From the NCBI RefSeq assembly GCF_001509585.1, contig NZ_LNCI01000014.1:1-64000 (forward strand): a DNA stretch of 64,000 bases, written 5' to 3'. The notes under the pieces are model-generated. The model saw only the letters and a program-made list of their open reading frames with translations, did no database searches and was not told the DNA's origin. The translations under genes were made by a program, and so were the position numbers. Of this stretch, positions 1-9,051 are shown piece after piece (positions within the stretch are counted from its first letter, which is position 1; each line of letters begins with the position of its first letter). This stretch comes from Tropicimonas marinistellae (lineage in GTDB: Bacteria > Pseudomonadota > Alphaproteobacteria > Rhodobacterales > Rhodobacteraceae).

Positions 1-657
1 ATGGCAGCTACGGGCCGTTCGCGACGTTGGCAACGATGTATCGGCTGCCAAGTCTCGCACATACCCAAACGACGTGAACGGCCCAGAGTTGACCTCGGCG
101 CACGTTCGCGGCGCTGCGGTGCAGCCCGCCATTCCGGACCTTCGCTGCGTATGCTTGATCACCCGACGGCCGAACGGCAGGGGCGCGGGACCTTGCTGAC
201 CTTCGACCGATTCCCACGAGCACCCGCAACGTCGCGCAACGCCGACATTGGAGCAGGTTGAGGAAAGGTCGGAAATGCGGGACTATTCCGTCGTTCATCT
301 GCTCGGCCCGTGCGGCTGCTATCTGCGCATTGCCGTCATCGAGCCGATCTCGCAGCTTCGCAGTTGCAGCAACGCTGTTTCAACCGGAGGCGGCCATTTG
401 TGCCCGACGCGACTAAGGGCAGCGAGGAGCCCAAAGCGGATGGTCATTTGACTTGCCGGACACCCCAACCCAGCAGATGACGGTTTCGAGCCGAAAGCAC
501 CTGATACTGCGGCATGCAGTCAGGACTATCCCCATGCGCATTCGCCGAGGATTGTGGTCAGCAAGGCTATCCCCGGACTGACTTCAGACTTGGATCGGGT
601 GAGCAAGATCTCCCTAGACCTTCCCTGTTATTGAACCTACATGCTTGCGAATTCGAA
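1..657. other. Intergenic or decayed DNA with no supported gene
   Basis: I see no convincing gene here. The short open frames on both strands have no recognisable domain and no good ribosome-binding site. The stretch around 95-160 (alternating cacgttcgcgg / gcggtgcagcc / attccggacc blocks) resembles, from memory only, the short decayed intergenic sequences scattered in Roseobacter genomes. The segment may also hold the edge of something that lies outside the window. Confidence 0.4.
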
Positions 658-692
658 GGGGAGGCCTTCCGCAGAAGGCGCCCCTGTTTCTT
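658..692 (+). terminator. Hairpin plus T-rich tail just before the DUF4386 gene
   Basis: GCCTTC (664-669) pairs with GAAGGC (674-679) around a CGCA loop. The outer GGGG (658-661) pairs with CCCC (681-684) across a small internal bulge, and a T-rich tail (tgtttcttcttt) follows. It looks like a Rho-independent terminator. It sits only about 25 bases before the next start codon, so it could end an upstream transcript or act as an attenuator. Confidence 0.45.
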
Positions 693-715
693 CTTTATGA
701 ATCGGAAGGTGCTTT

Positions 716-1360
716 GTGATGGCGCAACTTGGAAAAATCGGTGGGTTTGCCGCACTTTACCTAGGGCTGGCCTATGCTGCCGGGATCGGCTTGTTTTTGG
801 TTGTCCTTGACCTTCCGAGCGTCACAACCGCAGAACAGAAACTGGAACTCGTGGCGGCAAATGCGCTTGTGTTCCATGGCATGCACCTGGCCATCTATGT
901 GATCTTCGGCGTCGTGCTCACGGCCTTCGTATTCGCTTTGCACGAATCCCTGAAGGACGTGGCTCCAATGTCCGCCCGGTTCGCGTCCGTTTTGGGTTTC
1001 ATTTGGGCCGGACTATTGATCGCGAGTGGCATGGTCACGATCGCCGGGATCGACCCCACTCTCCGGCTGATGGAGACGGACCCGAGCGCGGCTGCGCTCT
1101 ACTGGTCCGGTATTGAAACGGTCGCCGAAGGGGTCGGTCTGGGGCAAGGGGAAATCCTTGGCGGGCTGATGACGCTGATTTTCTCATTGGCAGCGCTGCG
1201 CGGTGGGATATTCCCAAAGATCTTGAACTACCTTGGGATCGTCGTTGGAATGGCGGGATTGGTCTCGGTCCTGCCTGGATTGCACGACGTGGCAGCACTG
1301 TTCGGTATCACCCAGATGGTTTGGTTCATCTGGTTGGGGGCGGTCTTTTTGAGGTGCTGA
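716..1360 (+). CDS. DUF4386-type multi-pass membrane protein
   Basis: A 214-residue very hydrophobic protein with about six membrane segments and no cytoplasmic catalytic motif. The pattern (N-terminal GGFAALYLGLAYAAG, a central FHGMHLAIYVIFG segment and a C-terminal VWFIWLG segment) fits the DUF4386 family, whose function is unknown. GTG at 716 or ATG at 719 can be the start; GGAAGG lies 8-13 bases upstream and suits either. The protein ends a few residues after the last membrane segment (AVFLRC), slightly short for the family as I remember it, so small C-terminal erosion is possible. No operon partner is visible: both sides are gene-poor. Confidence 0.7.
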   Translation: MMAQLGKIGGFAALYLGLAYAAGIGLFLVVLDLPSVTTAEQKLELVAANALVFHGMHLAIYVIFGVVLTAFVFALHESLKDVAPMSARFASVLGFIWAGLLIASGMVTIAGIDPTLRLMETDPSAAALYWSGIETVAEGVGLGQGEILGGLMTLIFSLAALRGGIFPKILNYLGIVVGMAGLVSVLPGLHDVAALFGITQMVWFIWLGAVFLRC

Positions 1361-2143
1361 CGTTGTGCCGAACAGCCAAGCGAAGGCGCGCGTCGCTTGA
1401 AACACCTCTCGATCATGGCAATGGCTGCTATGTCAGCATGTGAGACGGTCAACGCGCCTGCAGCGAACGACCGGATTGTCTTTCGACCCGTCTGGCCTTG
1501 TTGAGTGCTGGAGTAATCCAAGGTTCCGCGCATTTCGGCCTGATCATGTGGTTGGCTCGAGGTGGGAGGATCAGCACAGCATTGCCCATCCAGATTAACC
1601 GGCCCAACGACATACACGCACAGGTCTCGGCCATTACACTGGATGGATTTGTCGACTGAGATTATTTTCCGCCGGGCATTCGCGCTCGTCGCCACGTCCA
1701 ACATCCGGCACGTTCAGGGGGAATCTTTGAGGGTACGGATTGGGTTTTGATTCTGAATGATATTTCATATGAATGGCTTGGGAATATTCTGCGAAGCCGC
1801 CCCCGGGCACCATCAATATCAAACAGTTAGACTGAACCGCACGACATTCGTTTCCGGCGGAGTCGTTGTCCAATCTGGGTGCGAATGAGTTACTCCCCAA
1901 TCGTTGGACAGGATCTGGTTCGTTTCAAGCTACGCCCTGCTCTTGCTGATCGGGTTTGATGGTTTCGTTCGTCAGTCAGTGGACCACGGCCGGGTTCTTT
2001 CCGCGTGCTGAATGCGGGCGCTTCCGGCTGACGGCATCCATCCGATCCGCCTTGTCGGCGGCGTACTCATCTCGCGGCGACGAGACGTGATGTGGGCGTC
2101 TTTCACCGGGATCGGCGAGAGCGTCGGGATGGCGGCTAGGGCG
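1361..2143. other. Gene-poor stretch with no recognisable feature
   Basis: About 780 bases between the DUF4386 gene and the 3' end of the sulfatase. Short open frames occur on both strands, but none has a recognisable domain, good start signals or periodicity that I trust. I could not identify a transposase remnant. It may be decayed sequence. Confidence 0.4.
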
Positions 2144-2184
2144 GCCGCTCGTTGAAGGTCCAAGCGAGCGGCTATCCCGTTTTT
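2144..2184 (+). terminator. Perfect 8-bp hairpin beyond the sulfatase stop codon
   Basis: GCCGCTCG (2144-2151) and CGAGCGGC (2165-2172) form a perfect stem with a 13-base loop, followed on the plus strand by tatcccg and then six T. It lies about 20 bases past the sulfatase stop, so it may help end that minus-strand transcript even though the T-run is on the plus side. Confidence 0.4.
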
Positions 2185-2192
2185 TGCCGTCG

Positions 2193-4526
2193 TCACTGCA
2201 CCTCTATCACGACGCTCTCGATCACGCCTGTGAAGGCGAAGGGTGGCTCGTAAGCGGTTGTGACGGGCTGGCCGCTGTCTTCGCCGATGCCGAAGGTGTC
2301 GATGCCGAAGCGCCCGGCCACGGTCGAGTTCATCGTTGCGGCCGCCACCTCAGTGCCGTTGACCGCGAGGGAAATCTCGGCACCCTTGCCAGCCTCGCCC
2401 TCGGCGCCCTGGTAGGCAAAATCGACGGTGATCTGGGCCTCGCCCGCCGGCAGCGGCTCCGTTCCTTTCAGCACCGTATGCTCCTCGAAGAGGTTGTAGT
2501 CGAAGACCGGCACCCCGCCGTCGAGATACAGCACCATCCCGGCAGCGACCCCGCCGAAGCCCATGATCACGCCTTCGGTTTCGGCCCCATCGGTCCCGAC
2601 ACTTGCGCTCAACGCCCAGGAACGGTTCTTCATCGGCGGCGCGGCGGGTTCCGCGATGCGAATAGCGCCTTCGTAATAGGTATAGGTCCTGGTATCCTCG
2701 TCGGCCCCGGGCACTGGCGGTTTGGCGCTGGCAAGGCGGCCCGCGCCCCGATCATCGAGTGGCAACACACCGTATTTTCCGAACGCCTCGTCGAGCATCG
2801 CCTTCAACTCTTCGAGCTTCTCGGGGTTCTCGGCGGCGAGGTCATTCGCCTCGGAAAAATCCTCTTCGAGGTTGTAGAGTTCCCAGTTATCCTTTTCCCA
2901 CTCACCGGGGGCGAAGTCCTGCCGCCAGGGGAAGGTGTGCTGGGCGTTTGCCTTCCAACCGTCGGCGTACATCGACCGGTTGGAGAACACCTCAAAATAC
3001 TGCTGGGTGCGGCCCATATAGCCCGGGTCGGTGAAACTGGTGAGGAAACTTTCGCCCTCCAACGGTTTCTGACCGATGCCGTTCACGGTGTCCGGCATGG
3101 GGATACCGGCCGCGTCGAGAATTGTCGGCACGACGTCCACCAAGTGCAGGAAGGCGGTGCGCGGGGCGGCGTCATGCTCGATCCGCGCGGGCCAGCTGAT
3201 GACCATCGGGTTGCGTGTGCCACCCAGGTGCGAGGCAACCTGCTTCACCCATTGAAACGGCGTGTTCCCGGCCCAGGCCCAGCCTACCGGGTAGTGCGGT
3301 TCGGATTCCGGCCCGCCGAGCTTGTCGAGATTTGCCTTGATGTCGTCGATGTTCGAGGGGATGCCGTTGAGGTTCATGATCTCGTTCAGCGTGCCGTCCG
3401 GTCCGCCCTCGGAGGAAGCGCCGTTGTCGCCGACGATGTAGATGACCATGGTGTTCTCGGCGTCGGGGAGGACCTTCACCGCGTCGAGCAGTCGGCCGAC
3501 CTCGTGATCGGTGAAGGCGAAGTAGCCAGCGTAATTCTCGAAAAGCGCGTTGTAGACTTCCTTCTGTTCCTCGCTGAGGGTGTCCCACGCGGGCACCCAG
3601 TCAGGGCGCGGTGTCAGTTCCGTACCTTCGGGCACGATCCCCATTTCCTGCTGCCGGGCAAAGACCTGCTCGCGGTAAGCCTCCCAGCCCATGTCAAAAG
3701 CGCCGTCGAACTGCTCCCGCCATTCGGCGGTGACATGGTGCGGCGCGTGCATGGCGCCGGGCGCGAAATACATGAAGAACGGCTTGTTCGGTGCGACCGA
3801 CTTGGCAAACTTCATCCGTGCAATGGCCCGATCGGTCATGTCGGTCATGAAGTGATAGCCCTCTTCGGGCGTTGTTTCGGGCTCGACCGGCACGGTGTTC
3901 TCGAACAGCACAGGGTAATACTGGTGCGTCTCGCCCGAGTTGAAGCCGTAGAAATAGTCGAACCCCATGCCGGTCGGCCAGCGATCGAAGGGGCCAGTGA
4001 CGGTCTGCTCCCAGTCCGGCGTGTTGTGGTTCTTGCCGAACCACCACGTGGAATAGCCATTGCCCTTGAGGATCTCCGCGATTGTCGCGGTCTCCTTTGG
4101 CAGCATGGTGGAGTAACTCGGGAATCCCGTCGCCCATTCCATCAGAAAACCGTTTCCGGAGCTGTGGTGGTTGCGCCCGGTCAGAAGCGCAGCCCGCGAG
4201 GGGCCGCAGATGGCGGTGGTGTGGAAGCGGGTGAAGCGCAACCCCTCCTCGGCCAACTGGTCGAGCGCGGGGGTCGGGATAAGACCGCCAAAGGTCGAGG
4301 TCTGGCCGAAGCCCACGTCGTCAAGCAGGATGACGATGACGTTGGGCGCTCCCTCGGGTGCCGCGACCGGCTCCTGCCAGTCGGATTCCGAGTCCTGATA
4401 CGTCTCGCCGATGCTACCCTCGAAGGGAGCAAGTGGAATGGGAAGGTTATTGCGGTCGGGCCAGTCCTGCGCGTGAACTTGGGTCGCCAGAAAAAGGGTG
4501 GCCGCTGCCAAAATGAATCTCGCCAT
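2193..4526 (-). CDS. Exported sulfatase (arylsulfatase family)
   Basis: A 777-residue type I sulfatase that would hydrolyse sulfate esters outside the cytoplasm. Residues 1-20 are a signal peptide ending in VHAQ. The formylglycine motif is complete: C107-G-P-S-R followed by AALLTGR. The usual metal-binding aspartates (LLDD, 69-70) and the later GDNG segment are present. The long C-terminal part (about 560-777) is predicted beta-rich and typical of long arylsulfatases. The ATG at 4526 was chosen because AGGAG lies 6 bases upstream and the signal peptide starts there; the frame is open further upstream. No formylglycine-generating enzyme lies in the window. It is divergent from a Crp/Fnr gene, which may control it. 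The substrate cannot be read from sequence. Confidence 0.9.
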   Translation of the reverse strand: MARFILAAATLFLATQVHAQDWPDRNNLPIPLAPFEGSIGETYQDSESDWQEPVAAPEGAPNVIVILLDDVGFGQTSTFGGLIPTPALDQLAEEGLRFTRFHTTAICGPSRAALLTGRNHHSSGNGFLMEWATGFPSYSTMLPKETATIAEILKGNGYSTWWFGKNHNTPDWEQTVTGPFDRWPTGMGFDYFYGFNSGETHQYYPVLFENTVPVEPETTPEEGYHFMTDMTDRAIARMKFAKSVAPNKPFFMYFAPGAMHAPHHVTAEWREQFDGAFDMGWEAYREQVFARQQEMGIVPEGTELTPRPDWVPAWDTLSEEQKEVYNALFENYAGYFAFTDHEVGRLLDAVKVLPDAENTMVIYIVGDNGASSEGGPDGTLNEIMNLNGIPSNIDDIKANLDKLGGPESEPHYPVGWAWAGNTPFQWVKQVASHLGGTRNPMVISWPARIEHDAAPRTAFLHLVDVVPTILDAAGIPMPDTVNGIGQKPLEGESFLTSFTDPGYMGRTQQYFEVFSNRSMYADGWKANAQHTFPWRQDFAPGEWEKDNWELYNLEEDFSEANDLAAENPEKLEELKAMLDEAFGKYGVLPLDDRGAGRLASAKPPVPGADEDTRTYTYYEGAIRIAEPAAPPMKNRSWALSASVGTDGAETEGVIMGFGGVAAGMVLYLDGGVPVFDYNLFEEHTVLKGTEPLPAGEAQITVDFAYQGAEGEAGKGAEISLAVNGTEVAAATMNSTVAGRFGIDTFGIGEDSGQPVTTAYEPPFAFTGVIESVVIEVQ

Positions 4527-4648
4527 ATCAGCTCCTCTGTCTTCAACGGCTGCAAAACTTGTCGGAGAATTCCATGTTTCGAATGGGTTAAACCGGGCCG
4601 AATCGGCCCTTTGTCGCTTTGATTGATTATCACGATGGCACGAAGTAA

Positions 4649-4668
4649 CTTGCACAGAATTGTGCAAG
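4649..4668. promoter_or_regulatory. Perfect inverted repeat, candidate operator between sulfatase and Crp/Fnr gene
   Basis: CTTGCACA (4649-4656), spacer GAAT, TGTGCAAG (4661-4668): perfect 8-bp arms. The repeat lies 13 bases before the start of the Crp/Fnr-family gene and about 120 bases before the divergent sulfatase start. Dyads of this size fit a dimeric helix-turn-helix regulator. Binding by the adjacent regulator is inference. Confidence 0.6.
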
Positions 4669-4681
4669 CCACGGAAATGGT

Positions 4682-5386
4682 ATGAGCCACGCAGACGCCG
4701 CGGAGATATTTCACCGCAAGGGCTGGCTGGCCACACAGCCTAAGCCGTTTCGCGATGCCTGGATGGACGTTGGCGAATTTCGCAGCGTCCCGCGCGGCAT
4801 CCGCCTCTATTCGCTGGGCGATCCTCCCAGCGGGGTCTATGGGATCGCCGAAGGGTTTGCGGATGTGCTGGTGGCTTCGAGCTACCTGCCACCCGTTCTG
4901 GGCCACATCGCACGGCCAGGCTGGTGGGTCGGCGAGGCGGCGGCCGTTGCCGGTTCTCCGCGACGCGTCGAGGTCCGCGCCCGCACGGATCTGCGGGTCT
5001 GCTACGTCTCGCCGCAGAACATCGAAGAACTCGAACGGCGTTTCCCCCGCCTTTGGCGCGCGTTGGGGGAATTGACCGTGATGCATCTGGACAATGCGCT
5101 GATGTATGCTTCCTGCCTGGTGAAGGGAGACGCGAAGACCAAGATCGCCAACACCCTCATCCGCCTTGCCGGCCCCGAGATGATGATTGACGCTGCGGTT
5201 TCGATCCCCTGTTCGCAGCAGGAACTGGGCGAGATGGCCGGCCTGTCGCGCAACAGTGCGGGTCCGGCGCTGAGGGACATGGCGCGCAATGGTCAGATCT
5301 CACGCGAGGTCTATGGCCAGGTTACGTTCAATCCGGTGCAGCTGGCGAAGATGCTGGAGTCTGGCTTGGAACGCGGCGCAAGATGA
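4682..5386 (+). CDS. Crp/Fnr-family transcriptional regulator
   Basis: A 234-residue regulator with an N-terminal cyclic-nucleotide-binding-type beta roll (about residues 30-120, including [14 protein letters not shown]) and a C-terminal winged helix (about 150-225). The recognition-helix region is [22 protein letters not shown]. There is no FNR-type N-terminal cysteine cluster, so it is not an oxygen-sensing FNR. The roll lacks an obvious intact cAMP phosphate-binding motif, so the ligand is unknown. The ATG at 4682 follows a weak GGAA site. The inverted repeat 13 bases upstream suggests autoregulation, and the divergent sulfatase is the likely target. Confidence 0.85.
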   Translation: MSHADAAEIFHRKGWLATQPKPFRDAWMDVGEFRSVPRGIRLYSLGDPPSGVYGIAEGFADVLVASSYLPPVLGHIARPGWWVGEAAAVAGSPRRVEVRARTDLRVCYVSPQNIEELERRFPRLWRALGELTVMHLDNALMYASCLVKGDAKTKIANTLIRLAGPEMMIDAAVSIPCSQQELGEMAGLSRNSAGPALRDMARNGQISREVYGQVTFNPVQLAKMLESGLERGAR

Positions 5387-5747
5387 CCGGCATCTGCGCC
5401 GGCCAACGAGCCTCGCGCCAGAGAGTGGGAATGCGCAATGATGGATGGTGCGGGTCGAATGAGCCAAGCCCGTACGCGCTTCGCGCACAAACTCCGGCGT
5501 CGTTGCTGCATTCCTGATCGCAGGTCATTCCGCGCAGCATGGCGGTTCGATGCGCTGTAGCTGGAAAACTGATAAAGTGCCGGCACGTGGAGGACGTTGA
5601 ATGTTGCGGGAATCGGATAGTGATTGTGTGGAGTTTCGCGGCACATGCGGCGACAACCGGGGAAGTGGCAATTAGGATCAATCGGGCGACTGTGCGCAAC
5701 CAACGTAATCGGCGGGAACATTGCGCGCTGATCCAATGGAGCACGGG
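5387..5747. other. Intergenic stretch before the AI-2E-family gene, nothing recognised
   Basis: About 360 bases with small open frames on both strands but no domain or RNA structure that I can support. The promoter of the next gene is presumably inside it; I could not pick convincing -35/-10 boxes. Confidence 0.4.
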
Positions 5748-6983
5748 ATGACGCGGACCTCTTCCGACACATTGAAATGGATGGCGCTTCTCTCCGTAAC
5801 GCTGATCGTTTCAGTGCTCTTCGTGGGAACGATCAAGTCGTTCCTCATCGCGATGACGCTTGCCGCGATCGCGGCGGCGATGGCTGCGCCGCTACAGGCA
5901 CGCATGATGATCATGACACGCAAACGCGCGGGGCTTGCCGCCGCGTTGACACTGACCATCATCGCCATTGCCGTCATCGCCCCGCTGTTCGGCGTCGTCT
6001 GGCTCGCTGCCTCGCAGGCGGAGGGGCTGGTGGCCGGTGCCGAGGCGCTCGTCGAACAACTGGAGGGATTGTCGCCCGATGATCCGCTGCCCGATTGGGT
6101 GCCGTTCCGGGATGAGATCGGCCGCTATTCCGCGCAGATCACCGCCAAGCTCGGCGAGATCGCCAGCGCCGTGGGTGGGTTCGCCGTCTCCGCCTTGACC
6201 GAAGTGACAAAAGGCACGGTTCAGTTCTTCCTCGATCTCTTCGTCTTTGCCTATGCGCTCTTCTTCTTCGTACAGATGAAACGCCCCGTTATCGCGCAGA
6301 TCCTGACCTATTCGGGCTTGCCGAGCGATACCCAGGCGGAACTGGCGGAGCGCATGGTCTCTATCAGCCGTGCGACGCTCAAGGGAACCCTGTTGATAGG
6401 GGCGGCACAAGGCGCGCTCGGGGCGCTCGGCTTCTGGGCAACGGGCATCGAAGGGGCGGCGTTTTGGGGTGTGGTGATGGCGGTTCTGTCGATCATTCCC
6501 GGGCTGGGACCGCTCTTTGTCATCGCCTGCGGCATCATCTGGCTCTTCTCCCAAGGCGAAACCGTCTATGCCATTGGCCTCGCCGTCTGGGGCTTTGGCG
6601 TCGTCGGCACGATCGACAACGTGCTGCGCCCGATCCTCGTGGGGCGCGATTCCGGCCTGCCGGACATTCTAACGCTGATCTCCACCCTTGGAGGTCTCAC
6701 GGCATTCGGCGCCGCCGGTCTGGTGCTCGGTCCGGTGCTGGCGGGCCTGTTCTTGTCGCTCTGGGAGACGGTGCGCAAAGCCAGCCAAGACGGTTTCACG
6801 AGAGAAAGTGCGACTATCGACTCCAGGGCACCGGGCGACGACGACACCGAGGATCCGGAAAACGAGCCGGACACCTACGACAGTGTCCTGGATGCGGACA
6901 TGATGTCTGAGTTGAGGGAACTTCGGCGTCTGAAAGCCGAGCGGGAGGCGCAAGCGCAATCGAGAAACACGCCGGAGGTTTAG
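5748..6983 (+). CDS. AI-2E family membrane transporter/permease
   Basis: A 411-residue protein of the AI-2E (TqsA/YdiK/PerM) family: paired N-terminal helices, a periplasmic or amphipathic middle (about 90-150), then a cluster of membrane helices ending near residue 350 with the family's conserved ALGFWATGIEGAAFWGVVM and IPGLGPLFV segments. The last 60 residues are charged and probably cytoplasmic. Members export diverse small molecules, and true autoinducer-2 transport is shown for few of them, so the substrate is open. ATG 5748 was chosen because GGAG lies about 6 bases upstream; ATG 5736 and TTG 5721 are in frame. A DUF1269 gene follows after 48 bases. Confidence 0.85.
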   Translation: MTRTSSDTLKWMALLSVTLIVSVLFVGTIKSFLIAMTLAAIAAAMAAPLQARMMIMTRKRAGLAAALTLTIIAIAVIAPLFGVVWLAASQAEGLVAGAEALVEQLEGLSPDDPLPDWVPFRDEIGRYSAQITAKLGEIASAVGGFAVSALTEVTKGTVQFFLDLFVFAYALFFFVQMKRPVIAQILTYSGLPSDTQAELAERMVSISRATLKGTLLIGAAQGALGALGFWATGIEGAAFWGVVMAVLSIIPGLGPLFVIACGIIWLFSQGETVYAIGLAVWGFGVVGTIDNVLRPILVGRDSGLPDILTLISTLGGLTAFGAAGLVLGPVLAGLFLSLWETVRKASQDGFTRESATIDSRAPGDDDTEDPENEPDTYDSVLDADMMSELRELRRLKAEREAQAQSRNTPEV

Positions 6984-7031
6984 GCCCGCGGCCGAGGGCT
7001 TGGACACAGCCGACAGGGGAGGAAGAACACG

Positions 7032-7532
7032 ATGAACTTCGTTGCAATTCTGATGAGAGATGTCGAAGCCGCCAGGGAGGCCCGACGAGAGATTGCCGGG
7101 ATGACCCGGAAAGCGCTGGTGCAACTCGAAGATGCGGTCGTGGCTTATACCGAAGACGGAGAAGTCAAACTCGACCAGACGGTGAACCTCACCACAGCCG
7201 GGGCTCTCGGAGGAATGTGGGTCGGGATCGTTGTCGCCGGCACCCTCGGCTTCATGAGTGGAAACCCGGGGCTGGGCCTTGTTGGCGCAGCCGCTGGCGC
7301 CACCGGAGGTGCACTGACCGGGCCGTTCATAGATGAAGGGATATCGGACGACATGATGAAGCGGACTTCGGAATCCCTCGAAGAAGGAAAGGCGATCCTC
7401 TTTCTCCTTGGCGGAACCGACAATCCTGAATTGGTCCTCGAAAAGCTGTCGTCCTTCGAGGGAGAGGTGATACGGTCCGATCTTCCCGACACACTGGTGC
7501 AGCAGATCAACGAAGCGCTCAAACAGCTTTGA
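7032..7532 (+). CDS. DUF1269 domain protein
   Basis: A 166-residue protein fitting DUF1269: a ferredoxin-like N-terminal part, a glycine-rich hydrophobic hairpin (about residues 58-98, with GGMWVGIVVAGTLGFMSG) and a C-terminal alpha/beta half (KAILFLLGG). The family is linked to membranes and its function is unknown. The ATG has an AGGAAG site about 6 bases upstream. It may be co-transcribed with the AI-2E-family gene 48 bases upstream. Confidence 0.8.
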   Translation: MNFVAILMRDVEAAREARREIAGMTRKALVQLEDAVVAYTEDGEVKLDQTVNLTTAGALGGMWVGIVVAGTLGFMSGNPGLGLVGAAAGATGGALTGPFIDEGISDDMMKRTSESLEEGKAILFLLGGTDNPELVLEKLSSFEGEVIRSDLPDTLVQQINEALKQL

Positions 7533-7930
7533 GATCGGTTGAAGCGCGCGCCAGGATCGCCTTCTTCGGGTTCACGCACGCCGCCGATCACGCCGGCATC
7601 CGTCGAGACAGACCTATGCAGGTGGGTGTCCCCGAAGAACACCCGTGCAGGAAAGTGGTCGTCTACACAGGGCGAATATTAAGCTTTCGGCGCACCGATT
7701 TGATCCTCCGGCGGAAGGGGTCGTGTCTCGTTTGAATTTCCCCGCTGCGGCTTTTGGTAGGGGCCGCGTTTTTTCGGCCTTGCCGGAGGCGTGGCATCCC
7801 TCGGGTGATCGGGTCGCTCGAGATTGGCGGTCGATTTCGCTCAGGCCATTGGCTTATTGCGACATCGAACCGTTTGGTCGCCGCTCGCAGGCCGGGAGAC
7901 CCGGCCTGTTCAGATCGTGCTGCCGGGTCT
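7533..7930. other. Intergenic stretch holding two hairpins
   Basis: About 400 bases between the ends of the DUF1269 gene and znuA. It holds a possible plus-strand terminator (7746-7774) and a perfect CAGGCCGGG / CCCGGCCTG inverted repeat (7888-7908) 22 bases past the znuA stop. The latter lacks a T-run on either strand. No gene is supported. Confidence 0.45.
7746..7774 (+). terminator. Candidate Rho-independent terminator
   Basis: GCGGC and GCCGC arms around an AT-rich loop are followed by G and six T on the plus strand. It could end the AI-2E/DUF1269 transcript, though it is over 200 bases past that stop codon. Confidence 0.4.
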
Positions 7931-8965
7931 CTACTTGAGACAATCGGCGAGGTTGGTGCCGAGGTTCTCCAGCAACAGCGGGTAGAGGTCCGGACCGATG
8001 TCCAGATCCGTACCAAGCGGGTCCAGAATGCCGGTCTTTGCGTCCGTACCCTGGAACACAGTTCGTACCAGACCGGGGTTGAACTGGGGTTCCGAGAACA
8101 CACACGACACACCCAGTTCCTGAACCTTGTCTCGGATCTCCTTGATCCGTGCCGGGCTCGGATCGGAGGCGTCGCCCAACGAGATCGACCCGGCAGCTGC
8201 AACATCGAAACGGTTCTCGAAATACTGGTAGGCATCGTGGAAGACGATGAAATCCCTGCCTTGAACCGGCGCCAGATCGGCAATTACCTGGTCGATAGCC
8301 GCTTCTATCCGGGCTTTTCCGGCCTCGGTATTGGAGCGGTAGGTTTCGGCATTGTCCGGATCGACCTTCGACAGTTCATCCGCGATCACATCCAGCCAGG
8401 CGCGCCCGTTCTCGGGGTCGAGCCAGCCGTGGGGATCGTGGCCATGATGGTCGTGGTGGTCCTCATGACCTGCTTCTTCGTGCCCGTGATCCTCACCTTC
8501 GTGCTCGGCGGTGCCCTCCTCGCCGTGATGGTCCTCTTCACCGTCGGCGTGTTCATCTTCGTCGTGATCGTCATGATGCTCGTCGTCGTCATGCGTGTGC
8601 TTTTCGAACGTGGCGCCTTCGCGAAACTCCAGTTCGGTGGTCCCCTCACTTTCCATCAGCTCGACCACGGTCGCATCGGCGGCGAGCGTTTCGATCGAGC
8701 CTTCGAGCCAGGGTTCGAGTGCTTCGCCGACCCAGAAGACGACATCGGCCTTTTCGAGGGCCTGTGCCTCAGAGGGACGGAGCGCGTAGCCGTGGGGGGA
8801 AGCGCCGGGCTGCACCAGCAAGTCGGGCGATCCGACGCCGTCCATGACCATCGCAACCAGCGAATGCACCGGGGGGATATCCGCCGCAACGGACGGGGTG
8901 TCGGCATTGGCTCCACCGGCCACTCCAAGAGCGGAGACGGTTGCAAGCAGCAGATTTCGACGCAT
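7931..8965 (-). CDS. znuA: Zinc ABC transporter substrate-binding protein
   Basis: A 344-residue periplasmic zinc-binding lipocalin-unrelated cluster A-I protein. Residues 1-21 are a signal peptide (cleavage near NADT). The conserved PxPHGY-like segment with a ligand His is at about 58. Residues 123-179 are an acidic loop with 18 histidines, the flexible metal-collecting loop of ZnuA, here long. FHDAYQYFE and the late EPQF segment match the family. The ATG at 8965 has GGAG about 6 bases upstream. It is divergent from zur-znuCB with a Zur-type palindrome between, so expression should rise in zinc starvation. Confidence 0.93.
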   Translation of the reverse strand: MRRNLLLATVSALGVAGGANADTPSVAADIPPVHSLVAMVMDGVGSPDLLVQPGASPHGYALRPSEAQALEKADVVFWVGEALEPWLEGSIETLAADATVVELMESEGTTELEFREGATFEKHTHDDDEHHDDHDEDEHADGEEDHHGEEGTAEHEGEDHGHEEAGHEDHHDHHGHDPHGWLDPENGRAWLDVIADELSKVDPDNAETYRSNTEAGKARIEAAIDQVIADLAPVQGRDFIVFHDAYQYFENRFDVAAAGSISLGDASDPSPARIKEIRDKVQELGVSCVFSEPQFNPGLVRTVFQGTDAKTGILDPLGTDLDIGPDLYPLLLENLGTNLADCLK

Positions 8966-9009
8966 GGGAGACTCCACGATATAGAATAACATCGACTGGA
9001 CAATTATAC

Positions 9010-9027
9010 GCAATGTTATAACATAGC
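9010..9027. promoter_or_regulatory. Zur-box-like palindrome between znuA and zur
   Basis: GC-A-ATGTTATAACAT-A-GC. The 12-base core 9013-9024 is a perfect palindrome, and the outer GC pair matches too. It lies in the 86-base gap between the divergent znuA and zur starts and resembles proteobacterial Zur operators. Binding by Zur is inference from position and form. Confidence 0.7.
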
Positions 9028-9051
9028 AAGTCGAACCAAACGAGGATCCAC

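Noticed and set aside
1228-1704. A 158-codon minus-strand frame partly over the DUF4386 gene
   Set aside because: It overlaps a confident plus-strand gene, lacks a ribosome-binding site and shows no domain.
2184-4622. A long plus-strand open frame (about 812 codons) opposite the sulfatase
   Set aside because: The reverse strand holds a complete sulfatase with signal peptide and the CGPSR motif. The plus frame has no domain and is a GC-driven mirror frame.
7888-7908. CAGGCCGGG-AGA-CCCGGCCTG hairpin as znuA terminator
   Set aside because: It is a perfect inverted repeat in the right place, but neither strand has a T-run after it, so I did not call a terminator.
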